This document shows, one piece after another, positions 11,301 to 21,900 of a stretch of 28,994 nucleotides of DNA (positions within the stretch are counted from its first letter, which is position 1; each line of letters opens with the position of its first letter). The DNA comes from Ichthyophonus hoferi (taxonomy: Eukaryota; Opisthokonta; Ichthyosporea; Ichthyophonida; Ichthyophonidae), in contig NAOQ01000072.1 of the NCBI GenBank assembly GCA_002751075.1, positions 115,107 through 144,100 on the forward strand, written 5' to 3'. Below the pieces are notes generated by a model. That model saw only the letters and a program-made list of their open reading frames with translations, did no database searches and was not told the origin of the DNA. A program made the translations under genes and the position numbers.

Positions 11301-14300
11301 AAGGGATATAATTTCAAATAAATGCATACATATGTGCACACAAACATATATATTTAAATATATAATAACAGATGCATATGTATATATGTATAAAATTTGA
11401 CAATCATATTTTGGATTGACTGATTTCAGATCTGAAACTCCAATTATGTAATTTAAAATCCAAACTTCAGTTGATTGGTAAAGAATTAGTTTTAGATTTT
11501 ATAATAGTCTGACGGAAGTAAATCAATATTCAGGCATGATAGCCTAAAAAAATTAATTTAAAAATCCATTATTGATCACCCCCAACAACAATCTAGTCTT
11601 ACATATAAGTAATTTGCAATCATTTTAATTAATCTCTTTAAATAATTACACTATGTTCTTACTACTATACACACCACACAGGAAGAATATGTTCAAAAAT
11701 TTACAGCTGTAGTAGCTAATATTCTTACAAGGCACGCATCGGTTGTTACCTCTATTGCCCAGGGTATATTAGAGTTGAAAAGGTGGGCTCCTATATCTAT
11801 CGTTTATCTATCTATCTATCTATAGCTTTCTATCTATCTATTTACCTATCTATCTATCTATCTATTTACCTATCTATCTATCTATCTTTCTATCTATTTA
11901 TTTATGTATTTTCTTATCTCTCTATCTATCTATCTATCTACCTATCTATCAATAGATCTATTTATTTATTTATCTATCGATCTATCTATATGTGGATGTG
12001 GGTATGGTATGGTATGGTCTATTCTGTAGTCTTTTCTTTATTGGTTATATTAGTAGCGATGGGATTGGGAGGATACTAGTTATTCTATACACTTTTCTAT
12101 ATTGGAGTAATATGATTGGTCATAGCCACGTGTCTAAATCTACAAGACAGAAACCTCATTAGCCATATTAAAGAAAACCTACACATCAATACACTATTAT
12201 ACTGTTATATTACTGTACTATTATATCATTATACTATTGCGCCATTATGCTATTATGCTATTATATCATTGTATTACCATACTATTATACCATTATACTA
12301 CCATACTATTAAACTATTATACTATTATACTATCATATTATTATACTATTATACTATCATACTATTATACTATTATAATATTATACTATTATAACATTAT
12401 AATATCATACTATTGCACTGTTATACTATTATACTATTATAATATTTTATTTCACTATTATACTGTTACATTATTATACTATTACACTATTATATATTTT
12501 AGTATTGCATCACCATATTATTATACCATTATCCTGCTATATTACGACGGTTTTATATTATTATGATTGCAGCATGATAGTATTGCTATAATCATACTAT
12601 TATTCTATGATACTAGTTACCTCATCCTTTACTCTCTCATTGGATAACCAATTATCAGTATATTTTAATACGAAGAGGTTATTGGAGAAGAAAATAATTA
12701 TTTTAATTTGAAATGTTAAATTAAAAAGCGTAGTACATAATTAGCAGTTGTAGTATTTGCATTTTTAATATATTCCGTTTAATTGTTATAAATAAAATAA
12801 TAAAATAAAACATGAACACCAATCTATACGAAGTAATACAATATTTAAGCAGACAAAATGGGCCGTACTTTTTAGTGAGACCTATCCAATACTTTCTTGA
12901 TCGTCTCTACATGAGCAGAATTGGTAGGTTGCTGAATATATATATATCTATACATACATTTTAATGTTTATGTGTATTGTGTATACGTGTGTGTATGTAG
13001 CTGTATGTATATGTATATATATATATACAAACATAAATGAGGCTATATATAATACTAACAGGTCACTCGTTTTTTAAAATGTTACATATATACACCACGT
13101 AGAGTATTATACCCCAAATTTTCTTAACTTCACTTGTACCCAGTTGTATTTCATTATTATAACCTTAACACTTATATTTTAAATCAATTATTGGACTTCA
13201 ATAATAAGTATCTACTAATAACATAGCCACCGTTAATTGGTTTCCATATATGGTTCAGGTATTCGTATGCTGATTGGACAGCATGTGGAATTGTTTGGGC
13301 AAAAGAATCCATCGGACAAAATGATTGGTGTAATTGATCCCAAGTGTCAGGTTACAGAGATTATAGAAGATGCCGTGGAGAGCGCACGGGTACGATTTGC
13401 TGAATATTACTGTTAATGCTATTTTGATCTATCTTTTTATTGCTTAATATTTTTATATTAATAAGGTACTATATAGACTATATTGTTTTATCTTGGTTTT
13501 GGTAATAGTTACGGTGATTGGAGTATGCGAAATTTAATTAGTGTGTAATTTATAGTTGTATAACTGTATTGAACGTGAAACATATAATTCTATATACCTA
13601 GGTGTGGATTGTATATATATATATATATAGTCTTACTACCGATCTATAATATTATAACATACATGTTATAATATTATCCAACCAAGTGTGTATCTTATAT
13701 ATATATAGTATGACTTATTTATGATACAAATATTATATAGGTACATGAGTATTATATTACACAGTAAATTGAAGCATATTACACATTGGATTATTAACTT
13801 ACTGTAACTATATATATATATATATATATATACATGCATGTATGAACATATGTACGTTTTTATGTAGAATTTTAATTAGGAATGATCTATAATTTCATTC
13901 GTGTAATTAAATGTTTTATATATAGAAGCTAACACCCTTTCTCTTTGGTTATATATTTTTCACAATTTTCCCCAGTCGCCTTATGTTATTATAGCGCTTA
14001 AATTTATTTATATCTGCCAATCTTATCTTTTTATTACCTTACCATCTCATTACCTTTTCTCAATATGCCAATCTTTTCACTATCCAATCTTAGCTTTTAA
14101 TCATATGCTATATATCCTGTTGTCATTATTACGCCATCTAATTATATGTTGTCTAGTATCCTAAAGCATCATCATCCAATTATATTCCATCTTACTATTT
14201 TCTTTTATCCAATCATATCCTACCGCCATCGTACATTATGAACCAACCAAATTTTATCTCTCCTTCTCTTAGCTCAGTATCCAATTAGTTTACCTATAAA

Positions 14301-15166
14301 TAATATTTTATACTCTCACAATCCAATTATATTCGTTCTATTACTAAATCATATTGATACTGCTATCAAACTATATTTTATTTATATTTTACTATCTAAT
14401 TATATTTAACGTAACTTTTTCTATAACTGAAACCCAACCAATCAAGTCATCCAATCTCTCTTTCTCCATTCCTGTTTCCTATTGATTTTTTAAAATATTA
14501 AAATACTGCAGTTCTTATGCGACCAATACTATTGTCGTTCACCTAACGTTGAGGTCATCACACCGACCAATAAACCTCATGACATGAATTTTCCTTACAT
14601 CCCTTCCCACCTATATCATATGTTATTTGAACTGCTAAAGGTAGGTATATTCTATTATGTCATGGTATCGTATAGTGTAGTATAGGATAGCATAGTATAG
14701 GATAGTGTAGTATAGTATAGTATTATATAATATAGTATCGTATAGTATAGCATATTATAGCATAATGTAATATAATATATGGTAGGATAGTATAGTAAGG
14801 TATTATATAATAGAGTATACTATAGTATAGCACAGTATATGGTAGTGCAGCATAGTGTAGTATAATATTGTATTGTATTTTATTATATTGTATTATATTG
14901 TATTGTATATTATATTATATTATAGTATAGTACATTATAGTATAACATAGTCTAGTATATTATTATAGTATAATATAATATATTATTTTATATTGTACTA
15001 CATATAGGTATATATATTATAGTCATAGATTATTTTATATTTTATTAAATACATAAAACATGAACGTTATCCTGTGTTTAGCCTTCCTACCCTATTTTCC
15101 TATTTTATATCTAGCAGTTATCGTATCTCTTCTTAACTATACATACACACCATACACATATACATG

Positions 15167-15204
<38 letters not shown>

Positions 15205-18196
15205 AACATAAACAAAAACATAAACATAAACATAAATATATATATACATATATAGAACTCTATGCGTGCTATAGTGGAATACACACCTGAAGACGAAGCT
15301 CTCTCTGCGGTTAAAGTAGTACTTGTGATAGGAGATGAGGATCTGACGATAAAGGTATAGTGTTGTAGTGTTATAGTGTTATAATGTTATAATGTTATAG
15401 TATTATAGTGTTATAGTGTTATAGTGTTATAGTGTTATATTATTATAGTATTATAGTATTATAGTATTATAGTATTATAGTGTTATAGTATTATGTGTTA
15501 TAATGGTATAGTTTTATAATAGCATAGTGTTAATATATCTTATTGCTTTCTGAATATTGGTCTCTAGGATAATATGTATGTATGAATGTATGTGTATGCA
15601 GGTGGTATGTATAACTATATATGTCTGTTTTCATATATAATATATTGGTATAGTATATTAGTATGATATGGAAGTATGTTTAAATGTATACTATATAGTG
15701 ATTATTAATACTAAAATAAACAAATTAACAAATAATTGGGGGAAGTTGGGAAGCCCCCATAATAATTCATGATTAAAATAATCACAGTCGCACCTGAATA
15801 ATACACTTTATAAATGATGTGACGTAGTTGTTATATCTTTATTGGGGCATTATGAAATTAAATCTATAATTGCCTATAATCTTACCTTCAAACTCATTTT
15901 CATAAGGAAAATAATAATTAATATTAATATGTGTTTGATTTGTTTTTGCACTTAAATACCTTTACTGAATCATAATTGACGGGCATTTTTAGATCTCAGA
16001 CGAGGGAGGTGGAATATCACGCAGCGATATGCCCCATGTCTTTACCTACCTTTATACTACGGCCCACCTACCAGAGGTACCATTAATATGTTATTATTTT
16101 AATTAGCCAATACTATATTAGCTATATTGCTCATTATTCCAAATACAGTTGCTATATACAAATACTATTATTAATACTATACTATTATATATGCAAATAT
16201 GGTATGTAAAAGTACTAACATAACTTATAAATGATCGATACAAAATACACACAAGATACTGAACTATTCACCTAAAAAATACACTGCAATTAAAGACTAA
16301 ACACTAAACGCCAATCTAACAAATATTATACATACTATACATACTATACACACTATACACAATACGGATAATAAACATCAACCCACATTAACATTAACCT
16401 AGCGTATACTATGGGATATACATATATAATCTAATATATACTATCCTGTGTATACTATACACTATAATCTATCATATATATACTATATACTATACTCTAT
16501 ACTATATATATACTATATAGAGTCTTACAGAGGATGATCTACGCAAAGATATGAACCACGCCCCTTTGGCTGGATTCGGCTACGGCTTGCCTCTAAGTCG
16601 CTTGGTAAGACATGATTTGTTTGTAATTCTACATGATTATAGTCTTATTAATAAAGAATATAGTCTAATCATATATGTTTATAGTATAGTATAATAGTAT
16701 ATGTATATGTATATAGTAGTGGTGTAGTATATGTATATGTGTAGTATATACGTATATTTATAATCTACTGTAATAGTATATGGATATGTATATACTATAT
16801 ACTATATACATAAAATATACACCATACACTATATATCATACACTTTACATTGCATATTATATATTGTGCATTATACTAGTACCACTACTGCATTTCAAAC
16901 CTTACTCAATCCCATACAACTAACTACACAACTAAAACATAACCAGCCATTCTACCCACCACATATCCTTTTGACTAAGTGTCTTAGCTGCATATTTAGC
17001 TAATTGGAGTACCGAAGTGATATATTTTTATTCTTTAAAAAAACAAATAGGTACTAATTAGTAATTAATATTTATTGGAGCAAGCAATATAGGTAATAAA
17101 AGCAATTTGCAACCTGTCAATGACAGAGATTGCATAGAAGAATGACTTGGCCACTTCTGAACAAATACAAAGAAATAGAAAACAGAATCCAAAGCCGTTT
17201 AGTAATAAAATGCATATCTATTAGGTATTATCTATAGCTATATTATGTAAATTAAATTATAATTACCTATGAATAAGGCCAAAAACAACATAAAACTTAA
17301 TAATATGCTAGATTCTATTCTATTCTATTTTCTTCGATTTTATTGTATGTTGTATTGCACTGTATTGTACTATATTATATTATATATATTATATTATGTT
17401 GTGCTATATTATATCATATTATTATGCTGAAAAAGTACACAGATCGCAAATATGCTGTGAAACACGAATCAAAGAGACGATTGCATTGTCTCAACAAAGA
17501 GAAAACATCAACTGTAAAATTCCAAATAGAGCTAAAACGTTTATAACTGAAAAAAGAAAAAATTGTAACACTTTAATCATAAACATATAAGAGTAATAGA
17601 AATAATTATTATTCTAGTAATAATAATAATATTCATCATAGTAATAGTATTAGTATTAGTAATGGTAATAATAATAATAATAATAAAATAATAATAATAA
17701 TAATAATAATAGTCACAGTATTAGTGATGGTATTAGAAATAGTATTGGTAATAGTAATATTAATACTAATAATAATAATAATCGTCTTAGTAATAGTCAT
17801 AGTATTAGTATTAGTAATTAATAATTAATTAGTTATTAGAAATTAGTAATAGTAATAGTAATGATCGACAATTTACTACAGTATGCACGTTATATGGGGG
17901 GAGACTTGCAGCTTATATCTATGGATGGATATGGTACCGATGCCTATATATATCTGAAGAAATCAGCTGACGCCGCAAACGAAGTGTTGCCAACATACAA
18001 TAGTACTGCAATACAACATTATAATTCTACTTCGGATGTATGTATTGCTTCGTATTCTATAATATATATATATATATATATACTCCATTTCTACTCTACT
18101 CTTTCAATTATAACTGTTTTATTAATGGTGTATGGTATATTGTTAGTGATTATTTACCTATATTCCTTTTAGATCATGTTTGCTATACTCTACTAG
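8383..18196 (+). CDS. PDK: Pyruvate dehydrogenase (acetyl-transferring) kinase, mitochondrial
   Basis: Exons: 8383-8548, 9904-10051, 10517-10580, 11682-11782, 12853-12923, 13259-13389, 14512-14640, 15256-15354, 15993-16076, 16521-16604, 17882-18037 and a doubtful last one at 18173-18196. Exons 1-11 join in frame to 411 residues, near the usual 400-435. The family phosphorylates E1-alpha and switches off the pyruvate dehydrogenase complex in the mitochondrial matrix. Visible motifs: PVSLQQFTDFG (about 46-56), RGELPVRLAHMVKEI, IQYFLDRLYMSRIGIRML, IPSHLYHMLFELLKNSMRA (N-box, E267 and N271), ISDEGGG (G1, 304-310), GFGYGLP (G2, 349-355), YARYMGGDLQLIS and GYGTDAYIYL (G3, 375-384). The basic N-terminus (QCRRRYSLETCK) could be a targeting peptide. 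The exon 10 acceptor could also be 12 nt later. The C-terminus is unsettled: no DWCVP motif is encoded. BCKDH kinase is the alternative, but the C-terminal LPTYN..A.QHYN favours PDK. Confidence 0.93.
9250..9412. repeat. TATACTA-type degenerate satellite in PDK intron 1
   Basis: Irregular repeats of ATACTATATAC and ACTACAT fill this part of intron 1. The 65-codon frame across it (almost only Y, I, T and L) is a repeat artefact. Confidence 0.7.
9523..9543. repeat. (TTAA)n microsatellite
   Basis: Five perfect copies of TAAT/ATTA occur in PDK intron 1, about 360 bp before exon 2. Confidence 0.8.
10110..10300. repeat. ACATACTATCAT satellite in PDK intron 2
   Basis: Degenerate 9-12-bp units of CATACTATCATA repeat across most of this intron. 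The frames that cross it on both strands encode only Y/I/L/S or M/Y/D/S tracts and are not genes. Confidence 0.8.
11797..11990. repeat. (TATC)n tetranucleotide array in PDK intron 4
   Basis: A (TATC)n/(GATA)n array starts just after the exon 4 donor, with interruptions (TATT, CTTT, ACCT). It produces a 98-codon frame of IYLS repeats that is not a gene. Confidence 0.9.
12185..12530. repeat. ACTATTAT satellite in PDK intron 4
   Basis: Degenerate 8-10-bp units of ATACTATTAT run for about 350 bp. C occurs almost only on the + strand. The two overlapping YTIILL-rich frames here are artefacts. Confidence 0.85.
13646..13677. repeat. Perfect palindrome, 15-bp arms
   Basis: ATAATATTATAACAT (13646-13660) and its exact reverse complement (13663-13677) are separated by AC, inside PDK intron 6. 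The arms are almost pure A+T, so some chance contribution is expected. Confidence 0.75.
13990..14475. repeat. Degenerate CCAATNATAT-bearing repeat in PDK intron 6
   Basis: The core ATCCAAT(T/C)ATAT or a near variant (GCCAATCTT, ATCTAATTATAT, ATCCAATTAGTT) recurs about ten times at intervals of roughly 25-60 bp in pyrimidine-rich sequence. It looks like an old tandem minisatellite that has diverged. The recurring CCAAT on the sense strand is the conserved part. Confidence 0.5.
14645..15000. repeat. (TATAG)n array in PDK intron 7
   Basis: Five-base units TATAG with variants GTGTAG, GATAG and CATAG fill most of intron 7 immediately after the exon 7 donor. G is on the + strand and C is almost absent. 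The unit is the reverse complement of the TATAC array at 18181-18603. Confidence 0.9.
15140..15250. repeat. (ACATAT)n / (ACATAA)n array in PDK intron 7
   Basis: Hexamer units ACATAT and then ACATAA run up to the exon 8 acceptor. The array generates the TYTYTYTY and HKHKHK tracts of the frame that starts at 15060, which is not a gene. Confidence 0.85.
15356..15525. repeat. (TGTTATAG)n / (TATTATAG)n array in PDK intron 8
   Basis: Eight- to nine-base units TGTTATAG and TATTATAG begin right at the exon 8 donor. G is on the + strand. This is a different unit from the intron 7 array but has the same strand bias. Confidence 0.9.
16320..16520. repeat. ACTATAC-type satellite in PDK intron 9
   Basis: Irregular ACTATACATACTATAC-like units lead up to the exon 10 acceptor, with C on the + strand. 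Confidence 0.7.
17590..17870. repeat. Trinucleotide (AAT/AGT)n array in PDK intron 10
   Basis: Runs of AATAATAAT interspersed with AGTAATAGT occupy the last 280 bp of intron 10 and end about 15 bp before exon 11. The run leaves little room for a pyrimidine tract, yet the ACTACAG acceptor joins GLPLSRL to YARYMGG in frame. Confidence 0.85.
18038..18172 (+). other. Putative last PDK intron, also open for translation
   Basis: Exon 11 reaches STSD and is followed by a strong donor, GTATGT; a good acceptor (TTCCTTTTAG) lies 135 bp later. Splicing here would add IMFAILY and a stop. If the intron is kept, the frame stays open to the TAG at 18170 and adds a hydrophobic tail. The segment contains a TATATA run, and this would be the shortest intron of the gene. 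Confidence 0.5.
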
Positions 18197-18603
18197 ATTA
18201 TACTGTACTGTGCTAATTTATACTATACTATTACTGTGCTATACTATACTATACTATTTTATACTATACTGTACTATTACTGTAATATACTATACTATAC
18301 TATATTACACTGTTTTATGCTTTACTATGCTTTACTATTACTGTACTGTACTATACTATACTATACTATACTATACTATTATACACTATGTTGTATTAAG
18401 CTATACTATACTATACTGTGCTATACTATATTATACTGTACTATACTTTACTGTACTATACTATTACTATACTATACTATACTATACTATATTACCTTAT
18501 ACTATTCTATACCATACTATACTATACTATATTGTACTATACTATATTATACTATATTACCCTATATTATTCTATATTATCACTGTAATATACTGTGTTG
18601 TAC
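18181..18603. repeat. (TATAC)n pentanucleotide array, PDK 3' flank
   Basis: About 420 bp of TACTATACTATA units with interruptions (TGTAC, TTATAC, ATTACTG). C lies on the + strand. The long Y/L/I/C frames through it (171 and 137 codons) are repeat artefacts. It probably lies in the PDK 3' untranslated region if the polyadenylation site is near 18701. Confidence 0.9.
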
Positions 18604-18700
18604 TAGACGCCCTTATAGGAATATATGTACATATATCTACGTACAATAATAGGCATGTAAGTTGTCAGATAAATGTAATATTTGATGGCAATTAGGTAAG

Positions 18701-18706
18701 AATAAA
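18701..18706 (+). promoter_or_regulatory. Candidate PDK polyadenylation signal (AATAAA)
   Basis: The first AATAAA past the TATAC array lies about 500 nt beyond the proposed stop. Its position would place the whole array in the 3' UTR. The assignment is by proximity only. Confidence 0.35.
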
Positions 18707-18797
18707 TTAAAAGATTCAAGAAATATTTGAGGTATGTATATAATATAGATTAACCTATTGATCTAACTGAATGCACCAATGAGAAAATAATCCATAG

Positions 18798-18982
18798 TTG
18801 AATCCTAGACTAACCCAGTAATTTATAATTAAGTCTTAGATTAGCCTACTAATATATGTTTAAATCCTAGATTAACCCAGCAATCTATATTTAAGTCCTA
18901 CATTAACCCAGTAATATATATTTAAGTCCTAGATTGACTCAAAGATATATATTTAAATCATAGATTAACCTAGGGATGTTAT
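18798..18982. repeat. 31-bp minisatellite, six copies
   Basis: Copies start at 18798, 18829, 18860, 18891, 18922 and 18953; each begins TTAA(G/A)TCCTAGATTAACCC and continues AGTAATATATAT. The period is exact and divergence per copy is about 10-25%. Both sides carry a related sequence, AGATTAACCT...TTGATC...GCACCAAT...TCCA (from about 18747 on the left and 18957 on the right), so the array has expanded inside a duplicated flank. Confidence 0.9.
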
Positions 18983-19645
18983 TGATCGCACCAATAAGGA
19001 CTTGGTCCACCTTTAGCAATAGCCAATAGCACATTACTTCGAGTTATATAGTAGGACTGAAAGAACATCTGTTTACGCTATAGCATTTCTCGCTTATCTA
19101 CATGACATTGTGTATGCAGTTTATACATGGCCAAAGATTTTCTTTGACATCCATTCCTTGACAAGTTTAATTATCATAAAATTATAAATAAGTATTGATT
19201 ATTCATAACTGTAATGATGGTGTTTTGCATTCAAAAGGTTACATTATTTTTTCTAGAAAACCAACTTAACCAAGTGGAACTGCCATGACCGTATCGTCAT
19301 TTTAAAATTGGTTTTAAGATTCAGGATAAATGAGTGGAGCAGAGACTGGAAACTAAATCTATATATGGTTATTCTTACAGTTAAATGATTGGCTCCTTCG
19401 GACACAACAAAATACCACTGTATTGAAGCCAACCACCACCACCACCACAAGGACCTGATTAAACCGGAGCATTGCATTATACTTTAAACCAGGATAGCAA
19501 CAGTAAGCAGTATTTTTTAGCTATTAAATTTCAGTGCCTTATATATATATATAGACCTCTTTTATCTCTGGCTATTTGCATTTTTTTTATACTTACTATA
19601 GTTGTTGCTTAATTGTCCTTCAACGGTTTTATGAAAAATACTTAC

Positions 19646-19694
19646 GGAGCAGTGACCACATCAAAGGTTGTCACTGCTCCACAGTTTTTTTTTT
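19646..19694 (+). other. GC-rich hairpin followed by T10
   Basis: GGAGCAGTGAC (19646-19656) is perfectly complementary to 19670-19680 across a 13-nt loop, and ten T follow after four bases (19685-19694). The stem is the most GC-rich inverted repeat in the intergenic DNA. Hairpin plus T-run resembles the end of a Pol III transcript, but I could not find A and B boxes upstream. Confidence 0.5.
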
Positions 19695-19799
19695 CATGAT
19701 GATTTAATATAATGGTGTTATGGATATATTGTTCTATTATAGCTATTACCTTGAGGAAAAATAACGCATTGAATGAAGTTGTTAAGACAACTACCGTGT

Positions 19800-20550
19800 T
19801 ATGAATGCATTATATTCTATTATTACTACTATTATTATTATTATTCTAAGGTGCGTGACGCCAACTCGACATAGAGATTATCTTCAAATAGAAATATTTT
19901 TTATATTGTTATTTGTCTTGACTTCAGCCGGTGTAATAACTGTCTTATCCATGTTCAGGGTAGCACCAAAAATTGCAAGTAGAGAATTTGAATAAAACCT
20001 TTATAGCTTTTAAGTTTAAAATCATTTCTGAAATGAACAATCCATTTCATCAAACGTTGTGGATTTCAGCCGAAGTAGTTATTTTCTCCTTATATATTAT
20101 GTTGCAGTTAGTATTTTACTGTACTGTACTTATTATCTCACTCTGTTATAGTATTAATTTCCGGTATTGCAATTACTATATTACCGTGTTATAGTTATTA
20201 TCTTATTCATTATAACTCGAGATAAATCAAAATAAAGTCTGTTTTACTTTCGAATACAACATAACTATTAAAATCTGAAGGTACAGAGATTTCTATGCTC
20301 AATACATTCATTGCGGAATCCACTTTTTGATATTCAGTATATATCCCTATCGAGAAATACAGTCATGGTTTCGTTATGTATGAGATTTTCACTCATCTTT
20401 CATCTTTATTACTCGAATGAATATTTCCAGATAATTAGAACTATTAGGTATAATTTTTACTACCGTATGGTAGACTATGGAGCCACCCCTTATAGACATT
20501 ACTGTATATACATTTACATGATTGTAACCAGTGTAAAGGCATTTTAATGG
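19800..20550 (+). pseudogene. Hydrophobic coding-like remnants, possible decayed membrane protein
   Basis: Three open segments in sequence (19801-19995, 19973-20194 and 20311-20547) encode mixed but hydrophobic peptides. The first has a candidate membrane helix (IFFILLFVLTSAGVITVLSM) followed by basic residues. The second has another (VVIFSLYIMLQLVFYCTVLI). They lie on the same strand but not in one frame, and no splice sites join them convincingly. It could be a decayed multi-pass membrane protein gene or chance in AT-rich DNA. No family is recognised. Confidence 0.2.
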
Positions 20551-21892
20551 GTCGCTTACGATAAATATCAAAGCATTGGAAATAAAACTAACTATAGAGT
20601 GAAACAAGTAGTGGCCAAATAGCAATATTATATATATATATATAAACGCTAGATATGTCGATATTTATTCAAAACTACTACAGGTATAGTATGATAGAAA
20701 AATGCTTACTATATAAAGTATAATATTTTCACATTTGAAACCTAGCCTTCGTATAGGAACAATATATGTTCATATGTAAGAAATAACTATCGAACCAACA
20801 AAAACATGGCAACAGTTACCATTGGTAATAGAATGTACAATGTACAATACTTGGATGCAAATGGTTTCAATGAAGACCCAATAGTAAACGACAAGCGGAG
20901 GGTGATAACATTGGATTGGTGGTGTGCTTATATGACTAAATGATTGGTCTATACTATTCAACAATAAGTGTTGATACGGCTTTAAACTAAGTTTAATAAG
21001 ACAAGTATCTATGTTTATCAATAATAAAGGGAGTTCCTTGAAGAAACTTTGGGCATCTACTATTAGAGATAATGTTTAAATATTTTTCTATATTAGAAAA
21101 ATACAGTTTGCGGGTGCCATACTCTCTTATCTACTATAGTTAGTGATAAATATTTGGTAACTACCATGTTGATTATTAGCCAATGACTATTTTTCTAAAG
21201 TTTGTGTTTCCTGTTGGACGGCTACTGAAATAGAATTGATGTGACGAATCTAGAACGAATAACTTTGAAATAGTATATATATATCATTGCAGCAAAAAGA
21301 TGGGTAGAAATATGTCCGCATTTAGTCAGAGTATGCTAATAATTATCCAGCAATCATTTATCATTTAATCATAAGATTCCTTATTATTCACTCATCCTTG
21401 AAGCTCAGCCCAATCAATGTTTGCACACTTGATAAATCTTTTCATTAATTTCTATTCACGGAGCAGCTAAATCAGGAGTGCAATGATAACTGCATAGCTA
21501 TAGTTTGAGTTATCAGGTAATAAATAACTAATGCCAATAAGTTATATAATTTTTAGTTTTTAATTTCAATTTATAAAATAACCACAAGTACAAATGGGAA
21601 GCAATATAAATGAGATAATTTTCTTACAGTATATCTTTATATTGATTCAATATTAAGTATTACTACCATCAGAACAAGCATATGATCTGTTTTTCCTCCC
21701 GTGTAAACACCATTGACACGACACAATCAGCTAATTCCGTCCACCGAATAAGGCATATCTTAATTTCAAGATGCACGTCTAATAATATCATGATTCATAG
21801 CCACTAGTTTTAAGGTCTCACAAAAGCCTCTTAATTTCTATAAAGAATAACTGCAGTTTCAACCAAAAACATGGTTTATTTAATATTTGTAT

Positions 21893-21900
21893 TGACGTCA
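21893..21900. promoter_or_regulatory. Consensus CRE palindrome TGACGTCA
   Basis: A perfect TGACGTCA, the classic CREB/ATF bZIP site, lies about 1.65 kb upstream of the zinc-finger gene. It is rare by chance in A+T-rich DNA, but regulation is inferred. Confidence 0.35.

Noticed and set aside
11783-12566. Long Y/I/L/S frames after PDK exon 4
   Set aside because: They translate the TATC and ACTATTAT satellites of intron 4.
18180-18695. 171-codon and overlapping 137-codon frames rich in Y, L, I and C
   Set aside because: They are read through the TATAC array, where a five-base unit opens all frames. The amino-acid pattern simply mirrors the repeat.
20806-20943. 45-codon frame with a fairly mixed composition, ending DWWCAYMTK
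   Set aside because: The DW..C resembled the PDK C-terminal motif, but the site is 2.8 kb downstream, past a likely polyadenylation signal, and no acceptor gives the right phase.
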